A DNA stretch of 38,267 nucleotides from Chloroflexota bacterium (GTDB lineage: Bacteria > Chloroflexota > Anaerolineae > UBA4142). The stretch covers positions 1 through 38,267 of the forward strand of contig JAMCRS010000033.1 of NCBI GenBank assembly GCA_023380675.1, given 5' to 3'. Within the stretch, counting starts at the first letter, position 1. Each line of letters begins with the position of its first letter. Positions 17,094-24,540 of the stretch are shown here, in pieces. The position numbers were made by a program, and so were the translations under genes. The notes beneath the pieces are model-generated. The model saw only the letters and a program-made list of their open reading frames with translations, did no database searches and was not told where the DNA came from.

Positions 17094-17545
17094 TGGCAAG
17101 ACGGTCAAGATCTAATCCGAGCCGTCATCTCGGTGGATTGCCTCCCCGTTACTTGTTTGCGCTTAATTCACATGCAAACTACCGTGCGACCCGGTGCCCG
17201 AACTGCAGTCATATTACACATGCGCGTAAATTCGTCTTACTGATTCACGTTGATCCAGAAAATCTGATCGCGCTTGGCAAGACGTGCCGTTATTGTCCAG
17301 AGTGTGAATTGATTATCGCTCACCAAAGCGAACTCGAATCGGAGCTCGCGCGGCTCTTCCAGCAACGCGACCCTTCCGCAATCGGGCATGACTATTTGGT
17401 TATTGGTACGGTAGAGGTCAAAGAGTGGCGCGAAGGTCTGGCGCAGCCCAAAACGATCGTGGAAATGTTACCCCACGTAGCCGATTTCAAGGGGTATCGA
17501 GATATTGAGTACCAACCCGGCGGCTGGTATCCGCCTGACAACTGA
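17093..17545 (+). CDS. Small zinc-finger protein, partner of the TPR gene
   Basis: 150 residues. A basic N-terminus (MARRSRSN) is followed by one split zinc site: C35/C38 in 'TRCPNCSHITHARKF' and C65, C68, C71 in 'TCRYCPECELII', with H40/H43 close by. The C-terminal part has a 'GTVEVKEWREGLAQPKTI' strand-helix piece. I do not recognise a family with known function. The ATG at 17093 shares its first base with the preceding stop codon, so translation is coupled to the TPR protein. Both genes together look like a two-gene unit of unknown function, perhaps a complex. Base composition and codon use are similar to neighbours. Confidence 0.75.
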   Translation: MARRSRSNPSRHLGGLPPRYLFALNSHANYRATRCPNCSHITHARKFVLLIHVDPENLIALGKTCRYCPECELIIAHQSELESELARLFQQRDPSAIGHDYLVIGTVEVKEWREGLAQPKTIVEMLPHVADFKGYRDIEYQPGGWYPPDN

Positions 17546-17590
17546 ACGTAAGTGCTACATTGTGATTCTCGATTTCAGTCTGACTTTTGA

Positions 17591-17779
17591 TCTCGCCAAA
17601 CGTACAATGCGAACGAATTCGAGAGACGAATTGCCCGCTCAAGCCCTAATCCACCGCAAGAAATCGAGGCCCGGAGGACGCTGACGTTAGTCAAAGGCAA
17701 TCGCCATTGGATCCTTCTTTCTGAACCTCGCCACCGAGCTCTCGAGCAGACAACATACATTCACATGAGGTTAGGATGA
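17591..17779 (+). pseudogene. Possible gene remnant ending in the DUF362 start
   Basis: An open frame of 62 codons reads like protein ('EFERRIARSSPNPPQEIEAR', then 'TLTLVKGNRHWILL') and its TGA overlaps the ATG of the next gene. There is no usual start codon near its beginning, so it may be the tail of a lost gene. The ATGA overlap is the only argument that it could still be expressed. Confidence 0.25.
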
Positions 17780-18939
17780 CCAGTACTGTCTTTTTTGGTT
17801 CGGCACGCCAGGCGCGTTTGGAAGCAAAGGAAACACTACCTGCCAAGCTCGACCTCATTCTTGACCGGCTCCATCTGCGCGATCGAGTCAGCAGCGAAAC
17901 GGTCGCGATTAAGATGCACACCGGCAACAACATCGGCTATTCCACTGTGCATCCCGTCTTTGTTCGGAAAATCGTTCAGGCGATCAAGGAGGGCGGTGGC
18001 AAACCTTTCGTCACGGACGTGACCTGGGACGTCACGAGCGCCGATGAACGCGGCTATTCGACCGAGACACTCGGTTGTCCGGTCTATCCGGCAGCCGGAC
18101 CAGACGATAAGTACTGTTACGTTCACGAACGTCCATTCAAGAATATTCAGGAATGGAAAGTGGCTGGAATGATACAGGATGCGACGTTCCTGGTGAACCT
18201 AGCGCACGCTAAAGGGCATCCGAGCTGTAGCTACGGCGGAGCCTTCAAGAATCTGGCGTTGGGCTGCATGGCTGGCGAGACACGTAGCGCCATGCACGAT
18301 GCAATGCATTACGACCAGTATTGGTTCGCAGACAAGTGTCCAGATGAAGAGACGCGCAAGCGAATCGCTGCAGCATGCCCACACGACGCGATTGTCGAGG
18401 ACAAGGACAAGCCAGGCGAAATGCATATCCATATGGAGCAATGCAACGGATGTCGACGCTGTATGCAGGTAGCCCCAGCGGGTAGTCTCAAGATTGACGC
18501 CGCGAACTTTCACAGCTTCCAGGAAGCCTGCGCGATCAGTACCGGTATCACGCTCTCCACATTCGCGCCAGACAAGGCAATCCACCTAAACTTGGCAACG
18601 CACATGACACCGGTTTGCGATTGCTTCGGGTTCACGAGCATGCCAATCTTGGCGGACGCGGGGATTTTCGGCTCGGATGATATCGTCGCGCTGGATCAAG
18701 CCGTGCTGGACGTCACAGGAAGAACGCGTCTGATTGAGGAAAACGTCCCGACATCACTTGAAATCCACACCCGGCAGGGGCATCCATTCGCTTGGTTGCA
18801 CGGGCCGCTTAAGGATCCCTACCGGGTGATGCAATACGGCGAACAACTGGGACTCGGGACGCGTGCTTATGAACTGATAGATGTGCTGCCGGTCGAGCAC
18901 ATTGAGCGCGCGCCCATGGGCTACATTTCGGCGCGTTAG
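17776..18939 (+). CDS. DUF362 domain iron-sulfur protein
   Basis: 387 residues of the DUF362 family. The N-terminal half has 'VAIKMHTGNNIGYSTVHPVF' and 'KPFVTDVTWDV'. The middle part holds 'FLVNLAHAKGHPSCSYGGAF' followed by 'KNLALGCM', the family core. A ferredoxin-type Cys set follows: C201 in 'ACPHDAI' and C223/C226/C229 in 'CNGCRRC'. The expected fourth Cys four residues later is Ala (A233), so one [4Fe-4S] cluster made of C201 plus the three is more likely than two. The C-terminal part repeats the family's 'DCFGFTSMPILADAGIFGSD'. GAGG lies about six bases before the ATG. Some relatives are redox or metal-transfer partners, but the exact reaction is unknown. Confidence 0.85.
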   Translation: MTSTVFFGSARQARLEAKETLPAKLDLILDRLHLRDRVSSETVAIKMHTGNNIGYSTVHPVFVRKIVQAIKEGGGKPFVTDVTWDVTSADERGYSTETLGCPVYPAAGPDDKYCYVHERPFKNIQEWKVAGMIQDATFLVNLAHAKGHPSCSYGGAFKNLALGCMAGETRSAMHDAMHYDQYWFADKCPDEETRKRIAAACPHDAIVEDKDKPGEMHIHMEQCNGCRRCMQVAPAGSLKIDAANFHSFQEACAISTGITLSTFAPDKAIHLNLATHMTPVCDCFGFTSMPILADAGIFGSDDIVALDQAVLDVTGRTRLIEENVPTSLEIHTRQGHPFAWLHGPLKDPYRVMQYGEQLGLGTRAYELIDVLPVEHIERAPMGYISAR

Positions 18940-19077
18940 ATACCATGGCACGAAAACGCGCCACGCACTCATGATGCCTGCAGTGCCCCTTTAGCACATT
19001 GTCCTCAATGAACTGTAGAGCATCGAATCCTAAGAGGGCTACGAAACATACTGGGCGTTACGTCGTGCGCAAGTTGG

Positions 19078-19217
19078 GACTGCTCCTGACGCGAAAAGTG
19101 CTCGGACAACCGTAGAGACATGGGTGAGTGAGTTCTCGATGCTTCAGTCGTTACCCACCTGGCCCACTGATACCCACAGAAGCAAGAGCAGCCGACTCCC
19201 GCTAAGAGCCGGCTGCT
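19078..19217 (+). ncRNA. Structured RNA candidate, copy A (HEARO/omega-RNA-like)
   Basis: CTGCTC (19080-19085) can pair with GAGCAG (19186-19191), and TGGGT (19121-19125) with ACCCA (19153-19157). A CGG/CCG hairpin lies near 19102-19111. At the 3' end AGCAGCCG (19187-19194) and CGGCTGCT (19210-19217) form a strong hairpin with inner CTC/GAG, followed by TTTC. GCTCCTGAC, CTCGAT.CTTC.GTCGTTAC, CTGATA and AGCAAGAGCA are shared with the copy at 23.4 kb. The layout recalls HEARO/omega RNA that precedes IscB/IsrB genes, but no HNH nuclease gene follows. Strand is assigned by the terminal hairpin. Confidence 0.5.
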
Positions 19218-19449
19218 TTCTCATATCTCGAGTTTTCGGTGGACTTAATCGACGGTGCCGCGGTCGAGGCCGTAACATCAGCTGTCTCTGCAACTCCAAT
19301 CAACGGTTAGCTGGTGAAAGTTGACGTGCTGTAGCCTGGTTCGCGGATAATGCAACCTCGTAACCAGTGGAATCCATAGTATTGAAAATAGTGACGTGGT
19401 ATAATTGAGCCGCCGAAAAAACCGCGAAGCCGCGGATCGGAGACTGGTA

Positions 19450-19675
19450 CTAGAGGTTGATCCGCTGCTTGAGCCATCCTCTCTGCCGCCGCCCTCGCCG
19501 ACTCCACTTGCTCGCACGCGCCTCATTTCCGAAGTACTCGCTTTCGTGCGTGCGGCTCGACCCCCCCTGGCGTGACACGCGTTGCGCTCATCGGCTCGCT
19601 GACGACTGACAAGCGAGAACCCAAAGACGCCGATCTCCTCGACACGGTAACTGACGAAGCTAGTGCGCTTTCAAT
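19450..19675 (+). pseudogene. Remnant of a nucleotidyltransferase-like gene with a C7 frameshift
   Basis: The first frame gives 'LARTRLISEVLAFVRAARPP' and ends at a TGA. One base over, the sequence continues as 'GVTRVALIGSLTTDKREPKD' and 'ADLLDTVTDEA'. The GS-x(11)-D-x-D-like region resembles the 'GSL...DADVLVTV' core of a nucleotidyltransferase-like family common in Chloroflexota and soil bacteria. The switch occurs in a run of seven C (19561-19567), the typical place for an indel or sequencing slip. After about 19670 no family-like sequence remains, so the gene is truncated as well as shifted. An extended -10 (TGGTATAAT, to 19405) lies just upstream and may be its former promoter. Confidence 0.5.
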
Positions 19676-19842
19676 AAACAGCGTTCATTGGAGTCACCGC
19701 TTCCAAGTCAGAATCACCGGTGACGATAACAACGGACCACCGAATCTCGCCATACCGCGGACTCATCTCTGTCGGTCCTTGGGCGAAAACCTTCCACTCA
19801 CCAGCGAACACCTCAAACTGGTGCGGTCGCAGCAAGCATGAG

Positions 19843-20115
19843 GTGGAAAACGAATACCAGCAAGAGAAGACCCTCCGTTTTTTTTATTCGTTGGCGGAGG
19901 AGCGGGAGAAAGCGATTCAAGCCATCCAAAAGCTGCGTCCGCGGACATGCCTGGTGAAGGCCCCGCAAGAAAGGGTGACGGGGATCCACACCATCATCAT
20001 TCCTGGGCACAGCCTTTCGGACCAAGCCCGAGCAAGATTGGAGCTTGCCTTGGCAAGGAAAGAAGGGCAGCCGCGCTCGCGGTTAGAGAACGAAATACAG
20101 AAGCGAAGGGCTTAA
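19843..20115 (+). CDS. Hypothetical protein, possible fragment
   Basis: From a GTG at 19843 the frame gives 90 residues of protein-like, charged, helix-rich sequence, including 'LAEEREKAIQAIQKLRPRT' and 'LSDQARARLELALARKEG'. It ends in a Lys/Arg-rich tip. There is no clear ribosome binding site, and the same frame stays open upstream over unconvincing sequence, so the true start is uncertain. About 50 bases after its stop another short frame (20164-20268, 'NAALKIQLELTLKLVLEGG') also reads like protein; the two may be pieces of one decayed gene. I do not recognise the family. Confidence 0.3.
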   Translation: MENEYQQEKTLRFFYSLAEEREKAIQAIQKLRPRTCLVKAPQERVTGIHTIIIPGHSLSDQARARLELALARKEGQPRSRLENEIQKRRA

Positions 20116-20438
20116 GGAAAAAGATAGAAATGACAGACTATGAACCGGTTGTGGATCTGATTCGATGAGCTCGCGAGCGCAGAACGCAACGCTGCCCTCA
20201 AGATCCAGCTTGAGTTGACGTTGAAGCTTGTGTTGGAGGGTGGGGTCGTGTTGAGCCGCACGCAGTGAGCTGTACATCACGGCGACTAAGCCAGACGAGC
20301 GCGAGACCAGTGGTTTGCCGCTTATGCGGGCGGAGTGGTGCGCGTGATCACGACTGCCCCTTCTCGTTTTTGCAGACTGGGGGCTCGCGTCTGTGGACAT
20401 ATGCTACGGACAACTCCCCAGCTTTCGTAGAAATCAGC
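20116..20438. other. Gene-poor stretch with a short protein-like remnant
   Basis: Only a 34-codon plus-strand remnant at 20164-20268 ('DELASAERNAALKIQLELTL') looks protein-like; it lacks a start codon. Nothing else is supported. Confidence 0.35.
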
Positions 20439-20804
20439 TCAACACGTGACGTGGATCAAACCGATCACAGCGCCTTCTGCCTTATTCCAGAGTCGGATCA
20501 CCTCAGGGGTGGGCAGCAACGTCACTTGGCACTTTTTTCGCTTGAAATACGTAGCCGCCTCGTCTGAAAGCTCTACACGACCGTACTGCCCCGCGCCGAT
20601 AATCAGCCGTTCAGCCCCTTTTTGATAGACGTGCTTGGCTTCGTCCAGTGAAACAGTGTGCGAAGTGCCATAAACCGCCTTGGACAGCTTTTTCTTTCTT
20701 TTTTTCACTTTGCCATTCAACCGAATGATCACATCGTGATCGAGTTTCTTCCCTTCGATGGTAATTGAGCCAAATTGGGTCCGGTCAATTTGAGGCCTCA
20801 CCAT
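20439..20804 (-). CDS. Mth938-like (DUF498) domain protein
   Basis: 121 residues covering the whole Mth938/AAMDC-type domain: 'FGSITIEGKKLDHDVIIRL', a Lys-rich turn 'KVKKRKKKL', 'SLDEAKHVYQKGAERLIIG', 'GQYGRVELSDEA', and the C-terminal 'LLPTPEVIRLWNKAEG' followed by 'VIGLIHVTC'. The family has a Rossmann-like beta/alpha fold. Eukaryotic relatives act in complex I assembly or adipogenesis, while bacterial and archaeal members have no firm function. The ATG at 20804 is chosen over a GTG at 20813 because the GAGGGGGTG ribosome binding site lies six to seven bases upstream. It is the only intact gene in the surrounding 3 kb of debris, and it is transcribed alone. Confidence 0.85.
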   Translation of the reverse strand: MVRPQIDRTQFGSITIEGKKLDHDVIIRLNGKVKKRKKKLSKAVYGTSHTVSLDEAKHVYQKGAERLIIGAGQYGRVELSDEAATYFKRKKCQVTLLPTPEVIRLWNKAEGAVIGLIHVTC

Positions 20805-21812
20805 TAACGTCACCCCCTCTCTCAGAGTAATCGTAAAAACCTATCGATCCGAGACCTCTTGCCTTAAGCACTTGGACAATTGCATAGCATCAGGGTCATC
20901 TGGGGCACACCCCGCGTAGAGGGGTTCCATGTCACAACCTCGTCAAGCCGAACGGCATTGCCTGTGCATCAAGTCGCGCGCAACCTGCGCCGCGCGCCTG
21001 ACTGCCAACGCCAGTGAGCCAGTACATTTGGGCCCTTTCATTCCTCCAAGGTGATTTCCATGACTCGTCCATCGTTCCCTTGCGCTTTCCCGAATTGCTG
21101 CTATAGTAATCACTCCGAAGTTCGTCCAAAGGTGACCTCCGTCGCACGGCTACCTGGGCACAGTCCCAGCCTGCATTGTATACCCAAATAGTCACGACTC
21201 CACTCGAAGGAAACCACCTCTGCCTGGAGCGAAAGGGAAAAAGGCTGCTCAGCCGCGCGGCCAGAGGTGCGGAAAATTGTAAGCGACGGAATGAGCGGTT
21301 TGCATCGCCGCGAATAGTGATAAATGCGTGCAGAAACAGCCTCGATCTGTGACGATGCTTGGCCAATGATCCGGCGAGCAGGTGCTTGCTGAGAAAAGAA
21401 GCGGAAGGATGAATGCCTCTGGCTGCGTGCGTTCAGTTTCTACCGAGGCGCGCACGTTGTTAGGGGCCGGGTGGAAACAGAGGTTAGATCTCAAGGAAAC
21501 AGTCGCCGCGAAGCGCCCCACGCTCGTCGCTCGCGCATTGGTGGAAGGTCACGTTGTAGTTCGGTCCCAGGTAGATCGATGCTACCGCGATCTGCATTGC
21601 TCAAAACCAGCCAATTTCGCGTATAATATGATTGCCAAAGTGGGCAAGCACGCCCGTGAGTGGTTGATTGCAGATTCCTGACCCGGTTGCTCAAGCCATA
21701 TGTGCTTCGTTGACAACATCTCTGCGCTTCTCAACGTCGCTGTCCTCCCTTGACTGATTTCCTTGCGTGAGGCGGCCCAGAACCTTTCTGTCCGGTCATG
21801 AGGGTACCGAAA
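20805..21812. other. About 1 kb without a recognisable gene
   Basis: Open frames here (for example 20932-21366 minus and 21382-21681 plus) have biased Arg/Ser-rich composition and no domain. A TATAAT lies at 21622-21627, but its best -35 (TTGCTC) is 19 bases away. I see no RNA gene or repeat. Confidence 0.4.
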
Positions 21813-22070
21813 ATGTCTGTACAACTCACGATAGAATTACCAGAGGATGCGTTTTCGGCCTTGCGGCGCTCTCCTGATCATTTTGCTGCCGAGATGCGCC
21901 TGGCAGCCGCTGTAAAATGGTATGAGCTGGGACTGATTTCACAGGGCAAAGCTGCCGAAATAGCGGGCCTAAGCCGCTCGGATTTCATACAGAGCCTCGA
22001 GCGCTTTAATGTGTCTCCTTTTCAGTTGACGCCCGACGAGTTGGCCGAGGATGCCAAACGCAATCCATAG
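21813..22070 (+). CDS. UPF0175 family antitoxin-like protein
   Basis: 85 residues from the ATG at 21813 (AGGG about eight bases upstream; an ATG at 21798 would add five residues). The protein matches the UPF0175 family: 'VQLTIELPEDAFSALRRSP' strand, helix 'FAAEMRLAAAVKWYELGLIS', then the helix-turn-helix-like 'QGKAAEIAGLSRSDFIQSLE' and a C-terminal 'LTPDELAEDAKRNP'. These proteins are usually antitoxins of DUF3368 PIN-type toxins. The toxin gene starts inside its 3' end (22051), the classical overlapping arrangement, but that toxin is damaged here. The antitoxin itself looks complete. Confidence 0.85.
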   Translation: MSVQLTIELPEDAFSALRRSPDHFAAEMRLAAAVKWYELGLISQGKAAEIAGLSRSDFIQSLERFNVSPFQLTPDELAEDAKRNP

Positions 22071-22458
22071 AGCGGTGGCGAATGCTTCACCGATCATTGT
22101 GCTTGCCAGAGTCCACCGCATTGACCTGCTGCGCCTCGTGTACCATGAGGTCGTCATACCGAACGCAGTCGGTGATGGGGTTCGTGCGGGAAGAGGAGAT
22201 GACCCGGCGAGAGTCTGGTTAGAGTCATCCGGGAACGATCTCATCCGCGCTGCATTCCCGCGGCGTCCGCCTCACTTACCACCTCGATTGCGCGGCGTCT
22301 CAAGTTCAGCCCGTGAGGACTCGTGCGACGCAGTGACAATGTCCTCGCCACGACGCGAACACATCCTGGAGTCGAGCGACCGCTTGCACGATGGACTAGT
22401 TGCGCCGCCCGCATCGGTTCACATCATTCTGTGCGGCAAACGAACAGTTGTCGCTTAA
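22051..22458 (+). pseudogene. DUF3368 PIN-like toxin, truncated
   Basis: The N-terminal ~65 residues are typical of DUF3368: 'VANASPIIVLARVHRIDLLR' with the beta1 Ser/Pro in place of the first PIN acid, and 'YHEVVIPNAVGDGVRAGRGD'. It starts at 22051 inside the UPF0175 antitoxin gene. After about 22245 ('WLESSGNDLI') the frame stays open, but the sequence turns into Arg/Pro/Ser-rich nonsense with no family features. The rest of the PIN domain (including the later 'LDD' acids, expected near residues 100-120) is absent. Full-length members have about 150-160 residues. It should be inactive. Confidence 0.65.
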
Positions 22459-22582
22459 CCTCCGAACTGATTCGCACGATACCGACGTAACCCACGGCAA
22501 TTTCCCCTCGCAGGGTAATCTCTGATGAGATCGGCGCACCCCTGCGGGGAGAAGTGCATGAACGGCACGGCGTGCCCGCCAG

Positions 22583-23359
22583 TTGGCCGATGGCGCGAAT
22601 ACGGCCTCATTCATCGACGCCCCCTTCCAGATTGGCGACCGCATTGGATTGAACGCGGATGCGAACGCGTTGCGCCAGGGTCTATTGCCGCTCGACCCCG
22701 TCCTCGCCGGCGCGATCAGTCAAGCAGAAGTTGTGATCGACGCCGACGAACCGACCACGCTCAAGTTTAGTAGCGCGGAAGGCACCTTCAGAAGCGTCAG
22801 GCACTTGCCCGCTCGCCAAACAAGCGGGGACGCTCACCCTCGAATGTGTCAGTGCATCGCCCGCGCGTTTTCGCCTGATCGCACAAGCTCCTGCGCCGAT
22901 TCAAATCTCCCCGCATCAAGTCAGGGCATCGCATTCAGCGCCGAAGATATCGCGCTGCTCGAGGGTCGCGGCACGTTTGCACGGTGGCGCGATTTTCGTT
23001 TGGCGCTCCAGGCCACGCGCTTCGCGATGGTCGCCGGGTTCGATCAGCTCTTGTGCCTTCCGTGGCTGCGCGATGTCGAACTGCTCGAATACCAACTCCG
23101 CACGGCACGCATGGTACTACGGCGACTGCGCGGTGGGGCGCTCTTGTGCGACGAAGTGGGCTTGGGCAAGACATGTGATCGCGACATCCTGCAAATGATC
23201 CGGCAGACGAAACTTCGTGGGCCGAACGATGACCTTATGGTCGAAGGGTCTCTGTTCGGCCTGCGCTCGATCGGTCACGCGATAGCGCACCGGGCCGGCA
23301 GCGGCTCCTTGAGGAAAACCTACCGACTTCGATGGAAGTTCACACCGCATTTTCCTTAG
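22583..23359 (+). pseudogene. SNF2-type helicase fragment ending at Walker A
   Basis: About residues 114-197 of this open frame read like the start of a SNF2-family ATP-dependent helicase: 'ARWRDFRLALQATRFAMVAG', 'LCLPWLRDVELLEYQLRTAR' and 'MVLRRLRGGALLCDEVGLGK' with the closing T at 23171-23173 (motif I/Walker A). Directly after GKT the similarity stops, and the frame continues as unrelated sequence. Upstream (22583-22900) another stretch ('FIDAPFQIGDRIGL') reads like a fragment of something else, perhaps MscS-like, but I cannot confirm it. The ORF is a mosaic of gene pieces rather than a gene. Confidence 0.55.
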
Positions 23360-23427
23360 CGGGGGGGAGGGCACGGACCCGAAGAGGTCTGCGAAGCGTA
23401 ATCGGCGCTGCGTGGTGCGCCACGCGG

Positions 23428-23558
23428 GATTGCTCCTGACTTGAGCAGTGCCCGCTCGCCCGGAGACTCGTGGAGAGCGCAGTCCTCGATCCTTCCGTCG
23501 TTACGCTCGCCTGATAGCCCAGCAAGCAAGAGCAATCGAACCCGGTGGGGCAGATTCC
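23428..23558 (+). ncRNA. Structured RNA candidate, copy B (HEARO/omega-RNA-like)
   Basis: Diverged second copy of the 19.1 kb element. GATTGCTC (23428-23435) pairs perfectly with GAGCAATC (23530-23537), and GAGCG (23475-23479) with CGCTC (23504-23508). Against copy A both stems carry compensatory changes. Shared boxes are GCTCCTGAC (23432-23440), CTCGAT.CTTC.GTCGTTAC (23485-23504), CTGATA (23511-23516) and AGCAAGAGCA (23525-23534). An upstream hairpin GCGTGG/CCACGC lies at about 23410-23425. The 3' hairpin is weaker than in copy A. No nuclease gene follows. Confidence 0.5.
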
Positions 23559-23617
23559 ATCGAATTGGAGTAGGTGCCCAGGGGATGGCAAAGGTGCATT
23601 GCACACTAATCGAAGGG

Positions 23618-24259
23618 CTAGCTTGTCATCCGGCTGAGCGCCTTGAGCGCGACCTTTGTTTCAATATCGATCTGCTGGCTCACGCCCGCCGCAGTGCTCG
23701 TATCGATCTTGGTGCCGATCACTTCGATGGTCACGTACGTATTCCCTTTTCTGAATGTCAGCTGCCCATTGCCGTAAAATGCACCATCCCCCACACCCGA
23801 AATGGTCTGCGCGGCGTGCGATTTGCCCTCTGCCCAGGTTTGCGCCCATTCGCTTGGGGTCGCCTTGTCCGGCGTGTCCACCCAATACGTGACTTGATAG
23901 TAGGCGCCATTCTTGGACGAGGGTTGGTGGAAAGCCATGTAAACGCAATAGGAATCGTTCGCCGAGACAGGCGCTGCGGGAAAGATGACCTGATCCGCGT
24001 GGTTCAACCGATAGAGTGGTTGAGACGTTTCGGCGCCAAAGAACCCGCCAACGTCCTGCCGTGTGATGAGGTTGCACGCCTGAGTCAACGGTACGTCCGC
24101 GAGCCGTGGATCCGACCGCGTGAGATTGATGGGAGTAGGCGTAGGCGCTATCTGGCTGTCGAAAGTCGATTGTGTCGGCACAGGCGTTGGTTTCGTATTG
24201 CAGGCTGCTGCCGCGCTCAACAAGGCAGCGCACAGCGCAATACCAAGACGAACCTTCAT
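23618..24259 (-). CDS. Secreted lipoprotein, hypothetical
   Basis: 213 residues from the ATG at 24259 (AAGGAG ten bases upstream). The signal peptide ends in a lipobox-like 'LLSAAAAC' (Cys at about residue 20), followed by a Thr/Pro linker ('NTKPTPVPTQS', 'APTPTPIN'). The folded part has 'ACNLITRQDVGGFFG', 'NDSYCVYMAFHQP', and 'ISGVGDGAFYGNGQLTFRKG' followed by 'YVTIEVIG'. This pattern (Cys, 'GxGDxA', late strand) resembles DUF3558-type small lipoproteins found in Actinobacteria and Chloroflexota. The two Cys of the domain may form a disulfide. It should be anchored to the outer face of the membrane; ligand unknown. The gene is alone, preceded by a 280-base gap with the M20 terminator. Confidence 0.75.
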   Translation of the reverse strand: MKVRLGIALCAALLSAAAACNTKPTPVPTQSTFDSQIAPTPTPINLTRSDPRLADVPLTQACNLITRQDVGGFFGAETSQPLYRLNHADQVIFPAAPVSANDSYCVYMAFHQPSSKNGAYYQVTYWVDTPDKATPSEWAQTWAEGKSHAAQTISGVGDGAFYGNGQLTFRKGNTYVTIEVIGTKIDTSTAAGVSQQIDIETKVALKALSRMTS

Positions 24260-24424
24260 TTTCGCACGCTCCTTTCTTCACGGCGTTGCCAAGAGGGCGA
24301 TGTTGTACTCCGGTGGCTCGTACCCGTCGCGCTGTAATCGCCGATCATGCGATCTTGAAAACCAGTATATAGCCATTTACCGGTTAAGGATTATAACGAG
24401 TGCGTGGAGAGCTGTCAAGGGTAC

Positions 24425-24462
24425 GAAAAAAGGCTTTCCAGTCCTAGCGGTCTGAAAAGCCT
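24425..24462 (-). terminator. Intrinsic terminator of the M20 peptidase gene
   Basis: On the minus strand AGGCTTTTC pairs with GAAAGCCT around a loop of about 15 bases, followed by TTTTTT (A-run at 24425-24430 on the plus strand). It lies about 80 bases after the peptidase stop codon. Confidence 0.75.
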
Positions 24463-24540
24463 CGACGAAACAGAACCGTTTTTCTAACGGCGCTTCAGCG
24501 CCAACTTGCTCTCTTCGCAGCAGGGCATCTCGCTTACGCC

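Noticed and set aside
19187..19220. Simple intrinsic terminator for the DUF362 gene
   Set aside because: The hairpin lies 250 bases after the gene, has only TTTC after it, and is part of the repeated RNA-like element, so it is better explained as its 3' end.
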